Assembly: GCF_918741275.1 (NCBI RefSeq)
Contig: NZ_CAKKNA010000001.1
Location: 347,446 to 411,445, forward strand
Length of the DNA: 64,000 nt
DNA from: Bacillus sp. CECT 9360
GTDB taxonomy: Bacteria; Bacillota; Bacilli; Bacillales; DSM-1321
Direction of reading: 5' to 3'
The position numbers were made by a program, and so were the translations under genes. Below the pieces are notes generated by a model. That model worked only from the letters and a program-made list of their open reading frames with translations. It did no database searches and was not told the origin of the DNA. The first letter of the stretch is position 1; every line of letters starts with the position of its first letter. Positions 52,975 to 62,303 of this stretch are shown here, piece after piece.

Positions 52975-53739
52975 CTATAACTTGATACTTTGTTTCTCTT
53001 CTAAGAATAATAACACGTTCGTTAAGTATTTTTGAATTTCGCGTACTTGGTAAGCGGCGGAATCGGCAATCTGTTTATAATGATAGCGGCCTTCCTCTGT
53101 AATTCTTAAAAATCGCTTCGTTCTTTTCTCGCTTTCCCAGCCGCCGATAAGCAGGCCGGTCTCTTCCATCTCATGTGCCAGATCATATAAGTATCCATTG
53201 CTCGCATTCCAGCCAAAGTTAGCCTTTAAAATTTCGCCGACTTCTCCCATATACAGTTTTGTTCTCGTCTGCGCCGTCTTCAACGTGATGAACCGGACAA
53301 GATCTTTCACCGATATAATCTTTGAGAAGTAAGAGCGGTATTCTTCCGGAAGCTCGTGATGGACAGTCGGATTGCTGCCGGATCCGGTAAGTTCATACAT
53401 AAACCGGTCAATCACCAGCTTCACTTCAATCATTCTTTCCTTGAAGTTGGATTTATACCATGTAAATAACTCTTTGCCTTTTTCGGTGAGTTTATAATAA
53501 TTTCTTCCTTTTTCCGTGTATAATTGCAAATGATGTGAATCGACCAGTTGATTGCAGATCTTACATAAATAATCATAGCTGTGCGTTTTTTCGGAAAACT
53601 GGTTATTTAATTCTTGATGTATCGCTCTTGGGTAGTTAGCCTTGTCCGAAAGTGTATGAAGCAAATATAACGTCAAAAATTCTCGCTGGCTCATTCCAAC
53701 TGATTCGATTGAAACAGACTGATCCCCGGATTTTTTCAT
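52975..53739 (-). CDS. tandem winged-helix transcriptional regulator (PadR-like)
   Basis: 254 aa. Two winged-helix units are readable: one near residues 18-90 (LYLLHTLSDKANYPRAIHQEL) and another near 160-235 (YMGEVGEILKANFGWNASNGYLYDLAHEMEETGLL). First gene of an operon with the MBL hydrolase and acyl-CoA dehydrogenase; it presumably regulates them. No known relative was recognised. Confidence 0.65.
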   Translation of the reverse strand: MKKSGDQSVSIESVGMSQREFLTLYLLHTLSDKANYPRAIHQELNNQFSEKTHSYDYLCKICNQLVDSHHLQLYTEKGRNYYKLTEKGKELFTWYKSNFKERMIEVKLVIDRFMYELTGSGSNPTVHHELPEEYRSYFSKIISVKDLVRFITLKTAQTRTKLYMGEVGEILKANFGWNASNGYLYDLAHEMEETGLLIGGWESEKRTKRFLRITEEGRYHYKQIADSAAYQVREIQKYLTNVLLFLEEKQSIKL

Positions 53740-54071
53740 TTATCATTCTCCTCTCTATTGCTTAAATGACTGCTTTTACTATAGAATATATGTTCTGCAT
53801 CGATCCTTTCTTTTCCTGCTAATCAGTCAAATATGTAAGGTAATTAAGCCTTTTCGCATCTTAGTACTACTGAATATGATGATTTTCGAAATAGTGAGGA
53901 TTGCCGAGAGAATTTATATATTCTATCGAGGTTCTTAATGAAATAACTTTTATAGGAATGGCTCCATTTGGTTGAAGCTCTAAACAATGAGGGTGTTGCT
54001 AACTGTTCATAATGAAAAAATCCTGAGGGTTCATGCTTTAACTTGAACCCTCAGGATTATTACATTTCCTT
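53740..54071. other. intergenic stretch with terminator
   Basis: Holds the regulator's promoter region and the terminator of the AraC-type gene at 54019. No ORF found. Confidence 0.5.
54019..54062 (-). terminator. rho-independent terminator
   Basis: AATCCTGAGGGTTCA/TGAACCCTCAGGATT stem with T run on the minus strand, ends the AraC/GyrI-type gene. Confidence 0.85.
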
Positions 54072-54938
54072 TTACTTTACCGGTATCCAGATCTCAGAAT
54101 ATAAATCCGGACTCGCAGGATGTGCTTCTGTATAGACTTCTAAGTCAGGTGTGCCAGCATGCTCATAATTACTGGAAGGCAACCATTCTGAAATGATTTG
54201 TTTCCATACGTTTTGCATGGCATGAGGCATCGGGCCATGAACTTCAAATACAGCCCATTTAGATGCTGGTATTTCACATTTCATTAATCCTTCGGGTATG
54301 TCTCCGTCATATTCTGTAGCTACCCAATAATCCATAGCTTGCTGCGATTGTGTCTCGCTATTAACAACACATACCCCCAGTACTCCCTTAATCTGGCCAT
54401 TATTCAAGCTGAATAATAAATCGTCCATACCATTTTGATTTACTTCTTCCCACAGTTTAGGAATACCTTTCAGATTCTCCTCATTGGCTAATGAGAATTC
54501 CCGCTTTATTCCTACGACTTGAAACCTGCCTTTTTCCACGATTTTGTACTTCATTGGTTCTGCTCCCTTCAGGCTCACCTGTATAATCAGGCGGTTATAA
54601 GATTTCAGCTTTCCAATGTACTTTCTTGCTTCACTTGGTGATACGCCATGTTGTCTGCGAAAAGCCTTTGAAAAAGCCTCGGGAGTGTCATAGCCATATT
54701 TGTAGGCGAGATCAATGATTTTGCAATTTGTCCTGGATAACTCCTGTGCGGCAAGTGTCAGACGTCGACGCCTGAGATATTCACCAACGGATATGTCAGT
54801 CAATATTGCAAATGTACGCTGAAAGTGGAATGCCGACACATTCGCTTGTTTCGAAATATTTTCGATCGTTATCTCTTGGTCCAATAAATGTTCTTCCATA
54901 TAATCTATCGCTCGCTGCAATGATTCAAGCCACACCAT
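54072..54938 (-). CDS. AraC family regulator with GyrI-like sensor domain
   Basis: 288 aa. ATG 54938 with AAGGAG 8 nt upstream (an in-frame GTG at 54947 is too close). Residues ~5-105 hold two helix-turn-helix units (ITIENISKQANVSAFHFQRTF and IIDLAYKYGYDTPEAFSKAFRR). Residues ~125-285 form a GyrI/Rob-like ligand-binding domain (KIVEKGRFQVVGIKREF). Members such as BltR- or Rob-like proteins bind hydrophobic drugs and activate efflux. It is monocistronic. Confidence 0.85.
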   Translation of the reverse strand: MVWLESLQRAIDYMEEHLLDQEITIENISKQANVSAFHFQRTFAILTDISVGEYLRRRRLTLAAQELSRTNCKIIDLAYKYGYDTPEAFSKAFRRQHGVSPSEARKYIGKLKSYNRLIIQVSLKGAEPMKYKIVEKGRFQVVGIKREFSLANEENLKGIPKLWEEVNQNGMDDLLFSLNNGQIKGVLGVCVVNSETQSQQAMDYWVATEYDGDIPEGLMKCEIPASKWAVFEVHGPMPHAMQNVWKQIISEWLPSSNYEHAGTPDLEVYTEAHPASPDLYSEIWIPVK

Positions 54939-54947
54939 ATCGCTCAC

Positions 54948-55572
54948 TCCTTGATTTCATACTAACAACCATTTCTGCTTTCATCCTGTCATTTTTTGCT
55001 TTGTTTAGACTGTATTTTTTGAGATAAAAGAAATTGCAAGCTGGTAGTGCGTCTTGAACAGTTATCATATATGATGTAGGTTTCCAAATAACCTTGATAA
55101 ATGAACAAATAGAAAGAGCATGTTTTAAAAAAAGCTTGATCAAAACATGCTCTTATCTCTTTTTATTAGGGCAATTCTTTATAAAAAAGTTTGATCATTT
55201 TTGTGTTCCTTGTTTCATTAAAGCGCCCGATTGGAGAATATCGTTTATCTATTGAATAGTATTGTTGTACTGTGCAGTAAATGAAAAGGGTTGTGTTTTC
55301 TCAAGATAAGTATCTACTAGTCTAAATTCTCATGTTATCTTCTACATCCATTTGAATTTCATAGAAAAAGACCGCCAAATTGACGATCTTCTTGTTCAAA
55401 TTTTGCACCCTCTACACAATAAATTCATCTTTAAAATCTAACGAACGTTTTTTCGGGTACTTCCATTTGGTCTATATCAAATTTATTGACTTGGATGGTT
55501 ACTTGACCTTTACTTGACCACCTGGACTTAGGCAACAGTTCGATAGAATTATGCCATCAAGATATATTTTTT
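54948..55572. other. gene-free stretch with hairpin and possible gene remnant
   Basis: AGAGCATGTTTT/AAAACATGCTCT hairpin (55110-55153) followed by a T-rich run. On the minus strand 55431-55552 reads an open fragment (KGQVTIQVNKFDIDQMEVPE) without a start, possibly the tail of a lost gene. Confidence 0.4.
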
Positions 55573-55905
55573 CTATTTTTTCATTGCCTTATTGACTTTT
55601 TCATTGACCGATTCTTGATAGAGATCCGAGTAAGTTTTTGAATCTCCGATCAGCGCATCACAGAAAGCAGCAACGTCTGTTCCTGTTACTTCAAGCACAT
55701 CTTTCCCAGCAGCTGCGGATTCTTCAAAGAAGCTAAGAATTTCCGTAAGTAGTCCGATACCTTCGTCTAGTTCTACAGGCCCGACCTTGAAGAGATATTT
55801 TTGGATCTCTTTATAAACAATTTGATAATCTTGTGGAAGTTCATTGACACGTGAAACATGCGCTCTCCACTCTTTTTTTCCTTCGATAATTTTTATAATA
55901 CTCAT
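55573..55905 (-). CDS. DUF1048 family protein (second copy of pair)
   Basis: 110 aa from ATG 55905 after GGAGGG; the ATG overlaps the stop of the preceding DUF1048 gene (ATGA), so translation is coupled. Conserved pattern: W-R-A-H-...LP-DYQIVYKEIQKYL and G-DVAAFCDALIGDSKTY. DUF1048 proteins accompany PadR regulators and drug exporters; the function is unknown. Confidence 0.82.
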   Translation of the reverse strand: MSIIKIIEGKKEWRAHVSRVNELPQDYQIVYKEIQKYLFKVGPVELDEGIGLLTEILSFFEESAAAGKDVLEVTGTDVAAFCDALIGDSKTYSDLYQESVNEKVNKAMKK

Positions 55906-56255
55906 TTCAGCCCTCCTAATTTTCTTTCTACGTTCTTGTTGAGTTGGACACGCCATTTGTCTCGATAAGTTTTTGCGCCTTCGTCACCAACAAGCGCTGC
56001 GCAGAAGTCTTTAATATCATCTCCTAGTACTTCTTCGACACTCTGACCGTCAGCTGATGTAACTTCAAGCAGTTCAAGAGCACTTTCCAGAATCGGCATT
56101 AGATTTCGACCGGTGAAATCTCCGTGAATCCAGAGATTGTTTATAATTTCTTTCCAAGCAGTTTGATATTCAGCTGGCAAGACTTTTGCTCGTGCTTCAA
56201 AACCTTTCATTTCTTTAGTCATGTCGCTGCCAGTTATTTTTTCTAAAAAGTTCAT
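55902..56255 (-). CDS. DUF1048 family protein (first copy of pair)
   Basis: 117 aa with the same layout as its neighbour and the copy at 58260: [22 protein letters not shown] and GDDIKDFCAALVGDEGAKTY. It follows the ABC permease gene by about 75 nt. AGGAGG precedes the ATG. Confidence 0.82.
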   Translation of the reverse strand: MNFLEKITGSDMTKEMKGFEARAKVLPAEYQTAWKEIINNLWIHGDFTGRNLMPILESALELLEVTSADGQSVEEVLGDDIKDFCAALVGDEGAKTYRDKWRVQLNKNVERKLGGLK

Positions 56256-56329
56256 TGTAGTATCCTCCTAATTAACATATACATGTCTTTTTGTTTAGCA
56301 TTAAACAATTTCCACTTTCTCTGGTATTC

Positions 56330-57079
56330 TTACCCTAACTGACGTTTAAATGCTTTACTGGCAATCAAGTAAGCAATGACCATGATTCCCAAACACCAGG
56401 CAAGCGCAGTCCAGATTCCATTAACCACAGTTCCTTCATACAAGAGGGCACGAATCGAATTCACAATTGAAGTCACGGGCTGGTTCTCAGCGAACACACG
56501 AACAACTTTAGGCATGGTTTCAGTGGGAACAAATGCCGAGCTAATGAACGGAAGAAAAATCAGCGGATACGAGTATGCTGTCGCCCCTTCCATAGACCTT
56601 GCTGACAATCCAGGAATGACCGCCAGCCATGTCAGCGCCAGTGTAAACAGCCCTAGTATCCCAACTACCGCAAGCCAATCAATGATACCTGCATTAGGTC
56701 GGAATCCCATCAAAAATGCGGCGAGGATAACCACCACGACAGTAAGTGCATTGGAAACCAGTGAGGTTAACACGTGCGCCCACAATACTGACGAGCGCTT
56801 GATGGGCATGGTGATAAAACGTGCCATCAGTCCACTTTTTACATCCGTAAATAACCGCAAGGAAGTGTATGCAACGCCAGATGCGATGGTGATTAGCAGA
56901 ATACCTGGTAATAAATAATTGACATAATTGTCCGTACCAGTTTCTATCGCACCACCAAATACATAAACAAACAACAACATCATCATAATTGGCGTAATCG
57001 CCACTGTTATTATCGTATCCGGACTGCGCATGATATTGCGCATTAATCGCCCTAATAAGACCCCTGTTTTACTTTTCAT
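56330..57079 (-). CDS. ABC-2 type drug exporter permease (DrrB-like)
   Basis: 249 aa with six membrane segments, SNALTVVVVILAAFLMGF and the ABC-2 signature stretch AVIPGLSARSMEGATAYSYPLIFLPFISSAFVP near 150-185. It forms the channel driven by the upstream ATPase; the genes abut (stop 57080-57082, start 57079). Likely exports a hydrophobic drug. Confidence 0.88.
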   Translation of the reverse strand: MKSKTGVLLGRLMRNIMRSPDTIITVAITPIMMMLLFVYVFGGAIETGTDNYVNYLLPGILLITIASGVAYTSLRLFTDVKSGLMARFITMPIKRSSVLWAHVLTSLVSNALTVVVVILAAFLMGFRPNAGIIDWLAVVGILGLFTLALTWLAVIPGLSARSMEGATAYSYPLIFLPFISSAFVPTETMPKVVRVFAENQPVTSIVNSIRALLYEGTVVNGIWTALAWCLGIMVIAYLIASKAFKRQLG

Positions 57080-57841
57080 TTATTTCTCCTCCTTTTTCCC
57101 GATGATTTCGAGGAAAATTTCCTCCAATGTCGGCTGTTTCTCAACGTATTCCACTTTCGTTGGCGGGAACATCTCCTTGAGTTCGGTAAGGGTACCGCTC
57201 TTAATGATTTTTCCGCCATGTAGGATAGCAATACGGTCCGCAAGCTGTTCGGCTTCCTCTAGATACTGGGTCGTCAGTAATATGGTTGTGCCGCCGCCTG
57301 CAAGCTCCTTGACGGTTTCCCAGACTTCAATTCGTGCTTCAGGGTCAAGCCCAGTAGTTGGTTCGTCGAGAAAAATGACTGCCGGAGTTCCAATCAAGCT
57401 CATAGCGATGTCTAGCCTACGCTTCATCCCCCCAGAATATTTGTCAGCACGGCGGTTGGCCGCATCGGTCAGGTTAAATCTTGAGAGCAAACTGTCGGTA
57501 ACTTGAGCGGGATTGGAAACTGCTCGCAACTTAGCAATCATCATCAGATTTTCTCTACCCGTTTGCATACCATCTAAAGCTGCAAACTGTCCTGTCAAGC
57601 TGATGCTTTGGCGAACTATTTCCGGTTGACGTTGAACATCATAGCCGCAAATGCTTACTTCTCCACCATCTGGCTTCAACAGAGTTGAGAGAATGTTGAC
57701 CGCAGTAGTCTTGCCTGCTCCGTTTGACCCCAGTAGTGCGAAAATTTCGCCACGCTGCACCTCAAAATCCACCCCCTTTAACACTTCTTTGTCTTTAAAG
57801 GATTTTATTAACCCTTTTACAGAAATCGCTGTATCTCTCAT
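57080..57841 (-). CDS. ABC exporter ATPase (DrrA-like)
   Basis: 253 aa: Walker A GSNGAGKTT, signature SGGMKRR, Walker B VIFLDEPTTGLDPEAR and the switch Q/H region TTQYLEEAEQLADRI. Shows the DrrA pattern with a C-terminal extension ending EEIFLEIIGKKEEK. Energises the DrrB-like permease. An operator copy lies about 160 nt upstream. Confidence 0.92.
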   Translation of the reverse strand: MRDTAISVKGLIKSFKDKEVLKGVDFEVQRGEIFALLGSNGAGKTTAVNILSTLLKPDGGEVSICGYDVQRQPEIVRQSISLTGQFAALDGMQTGRENLMMIAKLRAVSNPAQVTDSLLSRFNLTDAANRRADKYSGGMKRRLDIAMSLIGTPAVIFLDEPTTGLDPEARIEVWETVKELAGGGTTILLTTQYLEEAEQLADRIAILHGGKIIKSGTLTELKEMFPPTKVEYVEKQPTLEEIFLEIIGKKEEK

Positions 57842-57998
57842 ATTTTTTCCTCCTTATTATTAGCGCAGCAAGAGCGCATTCTAGAACCGAAAATTTGGTG
57901 CTTTGTCTGATAAGTGAGCAAGTAGTTTGCATTCAAACAAAGCTTAGTCATGATTTGGTCAATTAATTTGTGCATCTGTTGTCTATACCCCACTACTT

Positions 57999-58035
57999 AG
58001 CAATACCGATATTCTGTATTACTGATTACCGGATT
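57999..58035. promoter_or_regulatory. putative PadR operator, copy B
   Basis: AATACCGATATT then GTATTACTGATTACCGGATT. It aligns without gaps to copy A at 58979-59015. It lies upstream of the ATPase gene and would allow a second, co-regulated promoter. Confidence 0.6.
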
Positions 58036-58259
58036 AAAATATAACTGAATAGTGAAGGTGGCAACTCTCATTAGTAGCCAGCTATTCAGTCGGAATGTTC
58101 TATTGAATTTACTTATATCAATGGCATTAAGGCATTTTAACTAATCTTCAATATCTGAGCAATAGGTTTTAAGGTTTAAGTTCTGCAAAGACACTAAATC
58201 ATCCCTGCTATTTTCCAAAAATTATCTACTTTATGCCGTTTCAGCTTCAACCACGGCTA

Positions 58260-58598
58260 TTAATCACGACCAATTATATCATTCAACTTCTCGCGATATT
58301 TATCTTTCCAAGTCTTCGCATCCTTCACTAGTTCTTCACAGAAAGAGGCCACGTCTTCACCCGTAAGTTCAGTGACTTTCTTGCCTGATGCTGCACCTTC
58401 TTCAAAAAGATCAAGAATACCACCAAAAATACGGCTTATATCCTTCCAGTCGGTGAGGCCACCAGCAGTCCACATATATTTTTGAATAGCTTTGTATGCG
58501 TTATGATACTCACGTGGAAGTACCTTCGCACGAGCCTCCATTGCCTTCCATTCTCGCTTGTCGTCCAGACTTCCGATGATTTTTTCAATAAAATTCAT
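58260..58598 (-). CDS. DUF1048 family protein (third copy)
   Basis: 112 aa, same pattern as the two later copies ([28 protein letters not shown] and [18 protein letters not shown]). Its ATG directly follows the padR stop with 1 nt between them. A 418-nt gap with an operator separates it from the ATPase gene. Confidence 0.84.
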   Translation of the reverse strand: MNFIEKIIGSLDDKREWKAMEARAKVLPREYHNAYKAIQKYMWTAGGLTDWKDISRIFGGILDLFEEGAASGKKVTELTGEDVASFCEELVKDAKTWKDKYREKLNDIIGRD

Positions 58599-58599
58599 T

Positions 58600-58947
58600 T
58601 TATCTTCTCCTTTTGATTTCTTTTGTTTTGAGTTCGTTCATTTTGCTTGAGATGAAATCCCATTTTACCCAAAATAGTTCAAGTTGCTTTTGACCTGCTT
58701 CGTTAAGAGTGTAAAATTTTCTCGGAGGTCCCACAGTGGATCGCTTTTTCTCGATGTCAACCAGATTGTTTTTCTCAAGCCGCATGGTTATCGTATAAAC
58801 TGTGCCTTCAACTACATCAGTGAAACCAAGTTCTCGCAGATGCTGTGTGATTTCATAGCCGTAAGTTTCGCCACGACTGATGATCTCCAGCACACAACCC
58901 TCGAGTACCCCTTTGAGCATTTCTGTGATATTTTCCAAATTTATCAC
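58600..58947 (-). CDS. PadR family transcriptional regulator
   Basis: 115 aa winged helix: [49 protein letters not shown] and [18 protein letters not shown]. PadR proteins repress efflux genes and let go on binding drug-like or phenolic ligands. It opens the exporter operon and should act on the operator directly in front of it. Confidence 0.9.
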   Translation of the reverse strand: MINLENITEMLKGVLEGCVLEIISRGETYGYEITQHLRELGFTDVVEGTVYTITMRLEKNNLVDIEKKRSTVGPPRKFYTLNEAGQKQLELFWVKWDFISSKMNELKTKEIKRRR

Positions 58948-58978
58948 CCATCTGTATTTGATTATTTTTTTAGTACTC

Positions 58979-59015
58979 TGTATTACCGGTATTAAGTAAT
59001 ACTGATTACCGGTAT
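58979..59015. promoter_or_regulatory. putative PadR operator, copy A
   Basis: TATTACCGGTATT then GTAATACTGATTACCGGTAT, a dyad-rich stretch just before padR. It matches copy B at 57999-58035. Confidence 0.65.
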
Positions 59016-59135
59016 ATAGTAACGCAGATTAGCGTCACTTGTCAATCATAAATTTTAATTTTAATTGTTTGGGTTAGGATAGATGCAATAGTCGGTATTA
59101 TAACTTCCATCTTCACCGCATTTTTTAATAAGTTT

Positions 59136-59200
59136 GTGAAGATGCTTGTTTGCGCAGTATATAGTCTACTACGCAATATAAGAGTTGCTCCACAATATGG
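59136..59200. repeat. direct repeat R1
   Basis: Includes TGCGCAGTAT, GTCTACTACGCAATATAAGA and GTTGCTCCACAATATGG. Matches R3 (63657-63720) in the same orientation over about 65 bases, including a TGAAGA...CTTG lead-in. Confidence 0.7.
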
Positions 59201-59270
59201 CCCTTAACATAAAGAAAGAGCACAATTCATGCTGCGAAATTGCGCCCAATTGTTGAAATATAATTTTCTA

Positions 59271-59320
59271 TTGCAAAGTATCCTTGTACTACGTAATATA
59301 AAACTACTCAACAATCCGGC
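59271..59320. repeat. direct repeat R2 (diverged)
   Basis: TTGCAAAGTAT, GTACTACGTAATATAAAA and CTACTCAACAATCCGGC. A weaker copy of R1, about 120 bases downstream of it. Confidence 0.55.
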
Positions 59321-59695
59321 CTTGTTTACAGGGTACTTACCTTATTGAAAATCATCCAAATTCGTATAGTAATTGATTCTCAAAACTATGTTTTTTATCT
59401 TTTATCATCAGAAGTTTTGAAGTGGTATACAGTCTTTCATTCCTCGGTACACTTATTGTCGTTCGGTGGTAAAACTTTGTCATTATTGGTATATTTTGTT
59501 GGTGTTCAATGCAAACCTTTGGTGAGAATATCACTAACTATTCCTATCATATTTCTAACAGAAAAGATGCAAAATAACCGTCCCTGCTCTAATAAAATTA
59601 AAAGCAGATATCCTGTTTAGACTACCTGATCTTGTTTAGAACTTTTTCGTGCACAGGATTATTCGGATGGAGACAGGCGGTGATACAATGAAAAG

Positions 59696-59730
59696 AAGCG
59701 CAAGAACCATTCCTGCGCTTTCGTGTTTTT
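59696..59730. terminator. terminator of the subtilase gene
   Basis: AAGCGCA-a-GAA / TTC-c-TGCGCTT stem with a 4-nt loop, T-rich on both outer sides. Confidence 0.65.
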
Positions 59731-59752
59731 AACTTTGTGAATCAAGTAACAT

Positions 59753-62296
59753 TTATTTTCTATATGTAACTTCTGTAGATACAATAGTACGATTTTCAAC
59801 ATTAATTTTAGATTCAATTTTATTTTTTATGACAGAATATAAATCAACCTCTGTCTCAGGTGCTTCAATACTTACTACTAAAGAATATCTAATCTTTGAA
59901 TGATATTTCTTTAAGTTTGTTCTAAGTTTCCACCAGCCTGTTATTGGATAAACAGCTATTTGATTACTTTGACTTAATTCACTTGCTGTTCCTTCCCAAA
60001 TATCAGAATGAACGGATCCTACGTTTCTATTAGATGGCCCAATAACCCAACGGCTGCTATCGTTTTTCACATCACCTTTATCTTCTTCATCATCTCTCAT
60101 GGCCTTATTAATTCTCTTCAAGAAATTATCTTGATCCTCAGTTGAATTATTCACATCAAACTGCAGGCCACAAGAAGGATATCGGTATTTATCTTTCCAA
60201 CCAACTTCTCCAGGACCTGGTTCAATAAAATAAGACAATGTAACTCGCATCCTTACATTTTTATCTTCCAGACTAAGTAACACATCATCTGGCCAGGGTA
60301 TATTATGAATATGCATTTCTTTTGAAGTAATGCTTCCGCTATCCTTCTTATAAAACGGTTGAATTTCATCTTCTATAATAAGATTAACTCTATTAGAAAC
60401 ACTCCAAATTGCTTTCGAAAAATTTGGCACACCATATCCACAAGTTCTCAATAAATTTCTAAAATCCATTCTTTTTGGAGGGTTATTCTCAAAACAAGTG
60501 TTTTTCATTGCATCTGTCCATTCAGCTGAATGAATGATTAAAGCTCTTATCGTTTCTGGCCAAAGTTCAGGATAATGATGTTGAATATTCGCACCCATCC
60601 ATGCCGCTTGTGCTGTTGCAGAACTTGTCATACTAACTGTATCGAATGATTTACCCGTCACAGCATCTTTACTTGTCGTCAAGAGTTGTAGTTCTGGTAA
60701 TTCCGTATAAAAATTAGAATTTTTATCATAAGCTAAATTCCCGCCCTCTAAAACTATATCCGGTTTCACCGGCCATTTAATACTCCACGTAAGTGAGCTA
60801 GAGGTAAATGGTGAGAAACATCCAGGTTCCACAACTGGCTGAAATGTACCAGTTAATTCTTCAGGTATTTGGTATTTGCCTGTATATGCACCTACAGTAA
60901 TAGCATTCCAAGCTTGTGCAGGATCTTCAATTGCATGGTTGGTGACAGCAGTTTTTACATCACCTGATTCGATAATCTCTGGAACGGATGTATTTCCTGC
61001 AGAAATGAACATAAGCTTTCTCTTTATATCAGTTGTCTCAATTTCATTTGCACCTGAAATAATGGAATCAATCGCTCCTGACCATGAAGAAGGTCGGCCA
61101 TCACCTTTAAGTGTATTGGTGGGAGCCGTAACAGCCATACAAATGGCTCTATTAGTCTCAGGATTTTGTATTTCCGCTAAGCTAATAGCACTTTCGGTAA
61201 CATAACCATACAATTCTCGTTGATTATCATCACTATGGTCAAATAATTTTACAGACTCTAAGAAGTGATTAATTACCACAGGATCAGTATTTTCAAGTTT
61301 ATCTTCTAGCGTAAAGTAAGATGCAATTCCAGCCATTCTTGTACCATGATCAGCAATGTCATATACACCTTTTGCAGGGTCTACTGCATGCATATTTTCA
61401 TCTGTTAAAAGTGGCGACAGCAAATCATGCCCATTATTAACACCTGTATCAAGTAAACAGACTGAAGTATTGGACCGTGCTGAGACATCTAGTCTTTCTA
61501 TTAAATCTCTTACAAAGTCTCTTTGATCTAATTCAGAAAGCTGGTCAAAAAAACCTGTTGGGGTAACCATAATTCTAAATTCAGCAATTCTGGAACTTAA
61601 CCACTGCAATTCTGATAATTGCTGCTTATTGGCTCTTACTCCTAATACGATTCTCTCTGGAAATACTATTTTTTGATTCTTATGCTGAATATTTCTAATA
61701 TCACAAATTTGAAAAAATTCATCAATAATGGTATCTACTTCTTCTTTCATATCGAACATTAGCCACACTTCACACCATTTCGGAATTTCGTTGGGTAATT
61801 CATTTTTATCGCTCATCCAGAGAGCATCGACCATTGCAAGATTAATACTTTCTATTGTTCCAATTACTTCTTCTTTATTCTCTGTCTCTTTGTATTTATT
61901 TAATTTTTTAATAAAAAAATCCCTTTGGTTTTCAGGGACAAAAACAGTAGAGCTTACAACGTTCTGCTCCTCACCATCATATTCATTTTTTATATTGCAA
62001 ATTCTAACTTTTTGTGTTGTATTCTCTAAGCTTTTCGTAATAAGATCATAACCAGCCTGACCCTTAATTTCTAAATATACTCCGTGTCGAGAAGATACCG
62101 AAACAGCCCCCAATGCTTCCTGCTGTTCTTCAGCTTGTTCCCACGCTCTTTTTAAGTTTTCTTCTATTCGGTCTGCATGGCTAATTCTGCTCGATCTAAT
62201 AGGGTAATTACCTCTTCCACCCATGGAGGCAATTGGTGTGTAATCAATCGTTTGAGAGGATTGACTAATATATAAGTTGCTTAAATTTGATTTCAT
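59753..62296 (-). CDS. ietS: subtilisin-like serine protease, IetS-type
   Basis: 847 aa. The S8 triad is D283 (LLDTGVN), H317 (DHGTR) and S558 (MTSSATAQ), with the oxyanion Asn at 435 (SAGN). An N-terminal ~240-residue region and a C-terminal ~250-residue region without known motifs flank the protease. No signal peptide, so it acts in the cytoplasm. It lies 7 nt after an AAA ATPase gene, the two-gene layout of IetAS. IetAS is known as a plasmid-exclusion pair and as an anti-phage system; how the protease acts is not known to me. Confidence 0.85.
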   Translation of the reverse strand: MKSNLSNLYISQSSQTIDYTPIASMGGRGNYPIRSSRISHADRIEENLKRAWEQAEEQQEALGAVSVSSRHGVYLEIKGQAGYDLITKSLENTTQKVRICNIKNEYDGEEQNVVSSTVFVPENQRDFFIKKLNKYKETENKEEVIGTIESINLAMVDALWMSDKNELPNEIPKWCEVWLMFDMKEEVDTIIDEFFQICDIRNIQHKNQKIVFPERIVLGVRANKQQLSELQWLSSRIAEFRIMVTPTGFFDQLSELDQRDFVRDLIERLDVSARSNTSVCLLDTGVNNGHDLLSPLLTDENMHAVDPAKGVYDIADHGTRMAGIASYFTLEDKLENTDPVVINHFLESVKLFDHSDDNQRELYGYVTESAISLAEIQNPETNRAICMAVTAPTNTLKGDGRPSSWSGAIDSIISGANEIETTDIKRKLMFISAGNTSVPEIIESGDVKTAVTNHAIEDPAQAWNAITVGAYTGKYQIPEELTGTFQPVVEPGCFSPFTSSSLTWSIKWPVKPDIVLEGGNLAYDKNSNFYTELPELQLLTTSKDAVTGKSFDTVSMTSSATAQAAWMGANIQHHYPELWPETIRALIIHSAEWTDAMKNTCFENNPPKRMDFRNLLRTCGYGVPNFSKAIWSVSNRVNLIIEDEIQPFYKKDSGSITSKEMHIHNIPWPDDVLLSLEDKNVRMRVTLSYFIEPGPGEVGWKDKYRYPSCGLQFDVNNSTEDQDNFLKRINKAMRDDEEDKGDVKNDSSRWVIGPSNRNVGSVHSDIWEGTASELSQSNQIAVYPITGWWKLRTNLKKYHSKIRYSLVVSIEAPETEVDLYSVIKNKIESKINVENRTIVSTEVTYRK

Positions 62297-62303
62297 TTAT
62301 TGC

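Larger units (their letters stand above)
59016..59752. other. gene-free stretch left of the AAA/subtilase pair
   Basis: Contains two diverged repeat copies (59136 and 59271) and the terminator at 59696. No ORF with a ribosome site was found. Confidence 0.55.

Noticed and set aside
54925..55143. 72-aa minus-strand frame upstream of the AraC-type gene
   Set aside because: Overlaps the regulator's 5' end out of frame, with no ribosome site or family.
59136..59320. Two repeat copies close together, considered as a CRISPR array
   Set aside because: Copies are diverged, irregularly spaced and not palindromic like CRISPR repeats; there are no cas genes.
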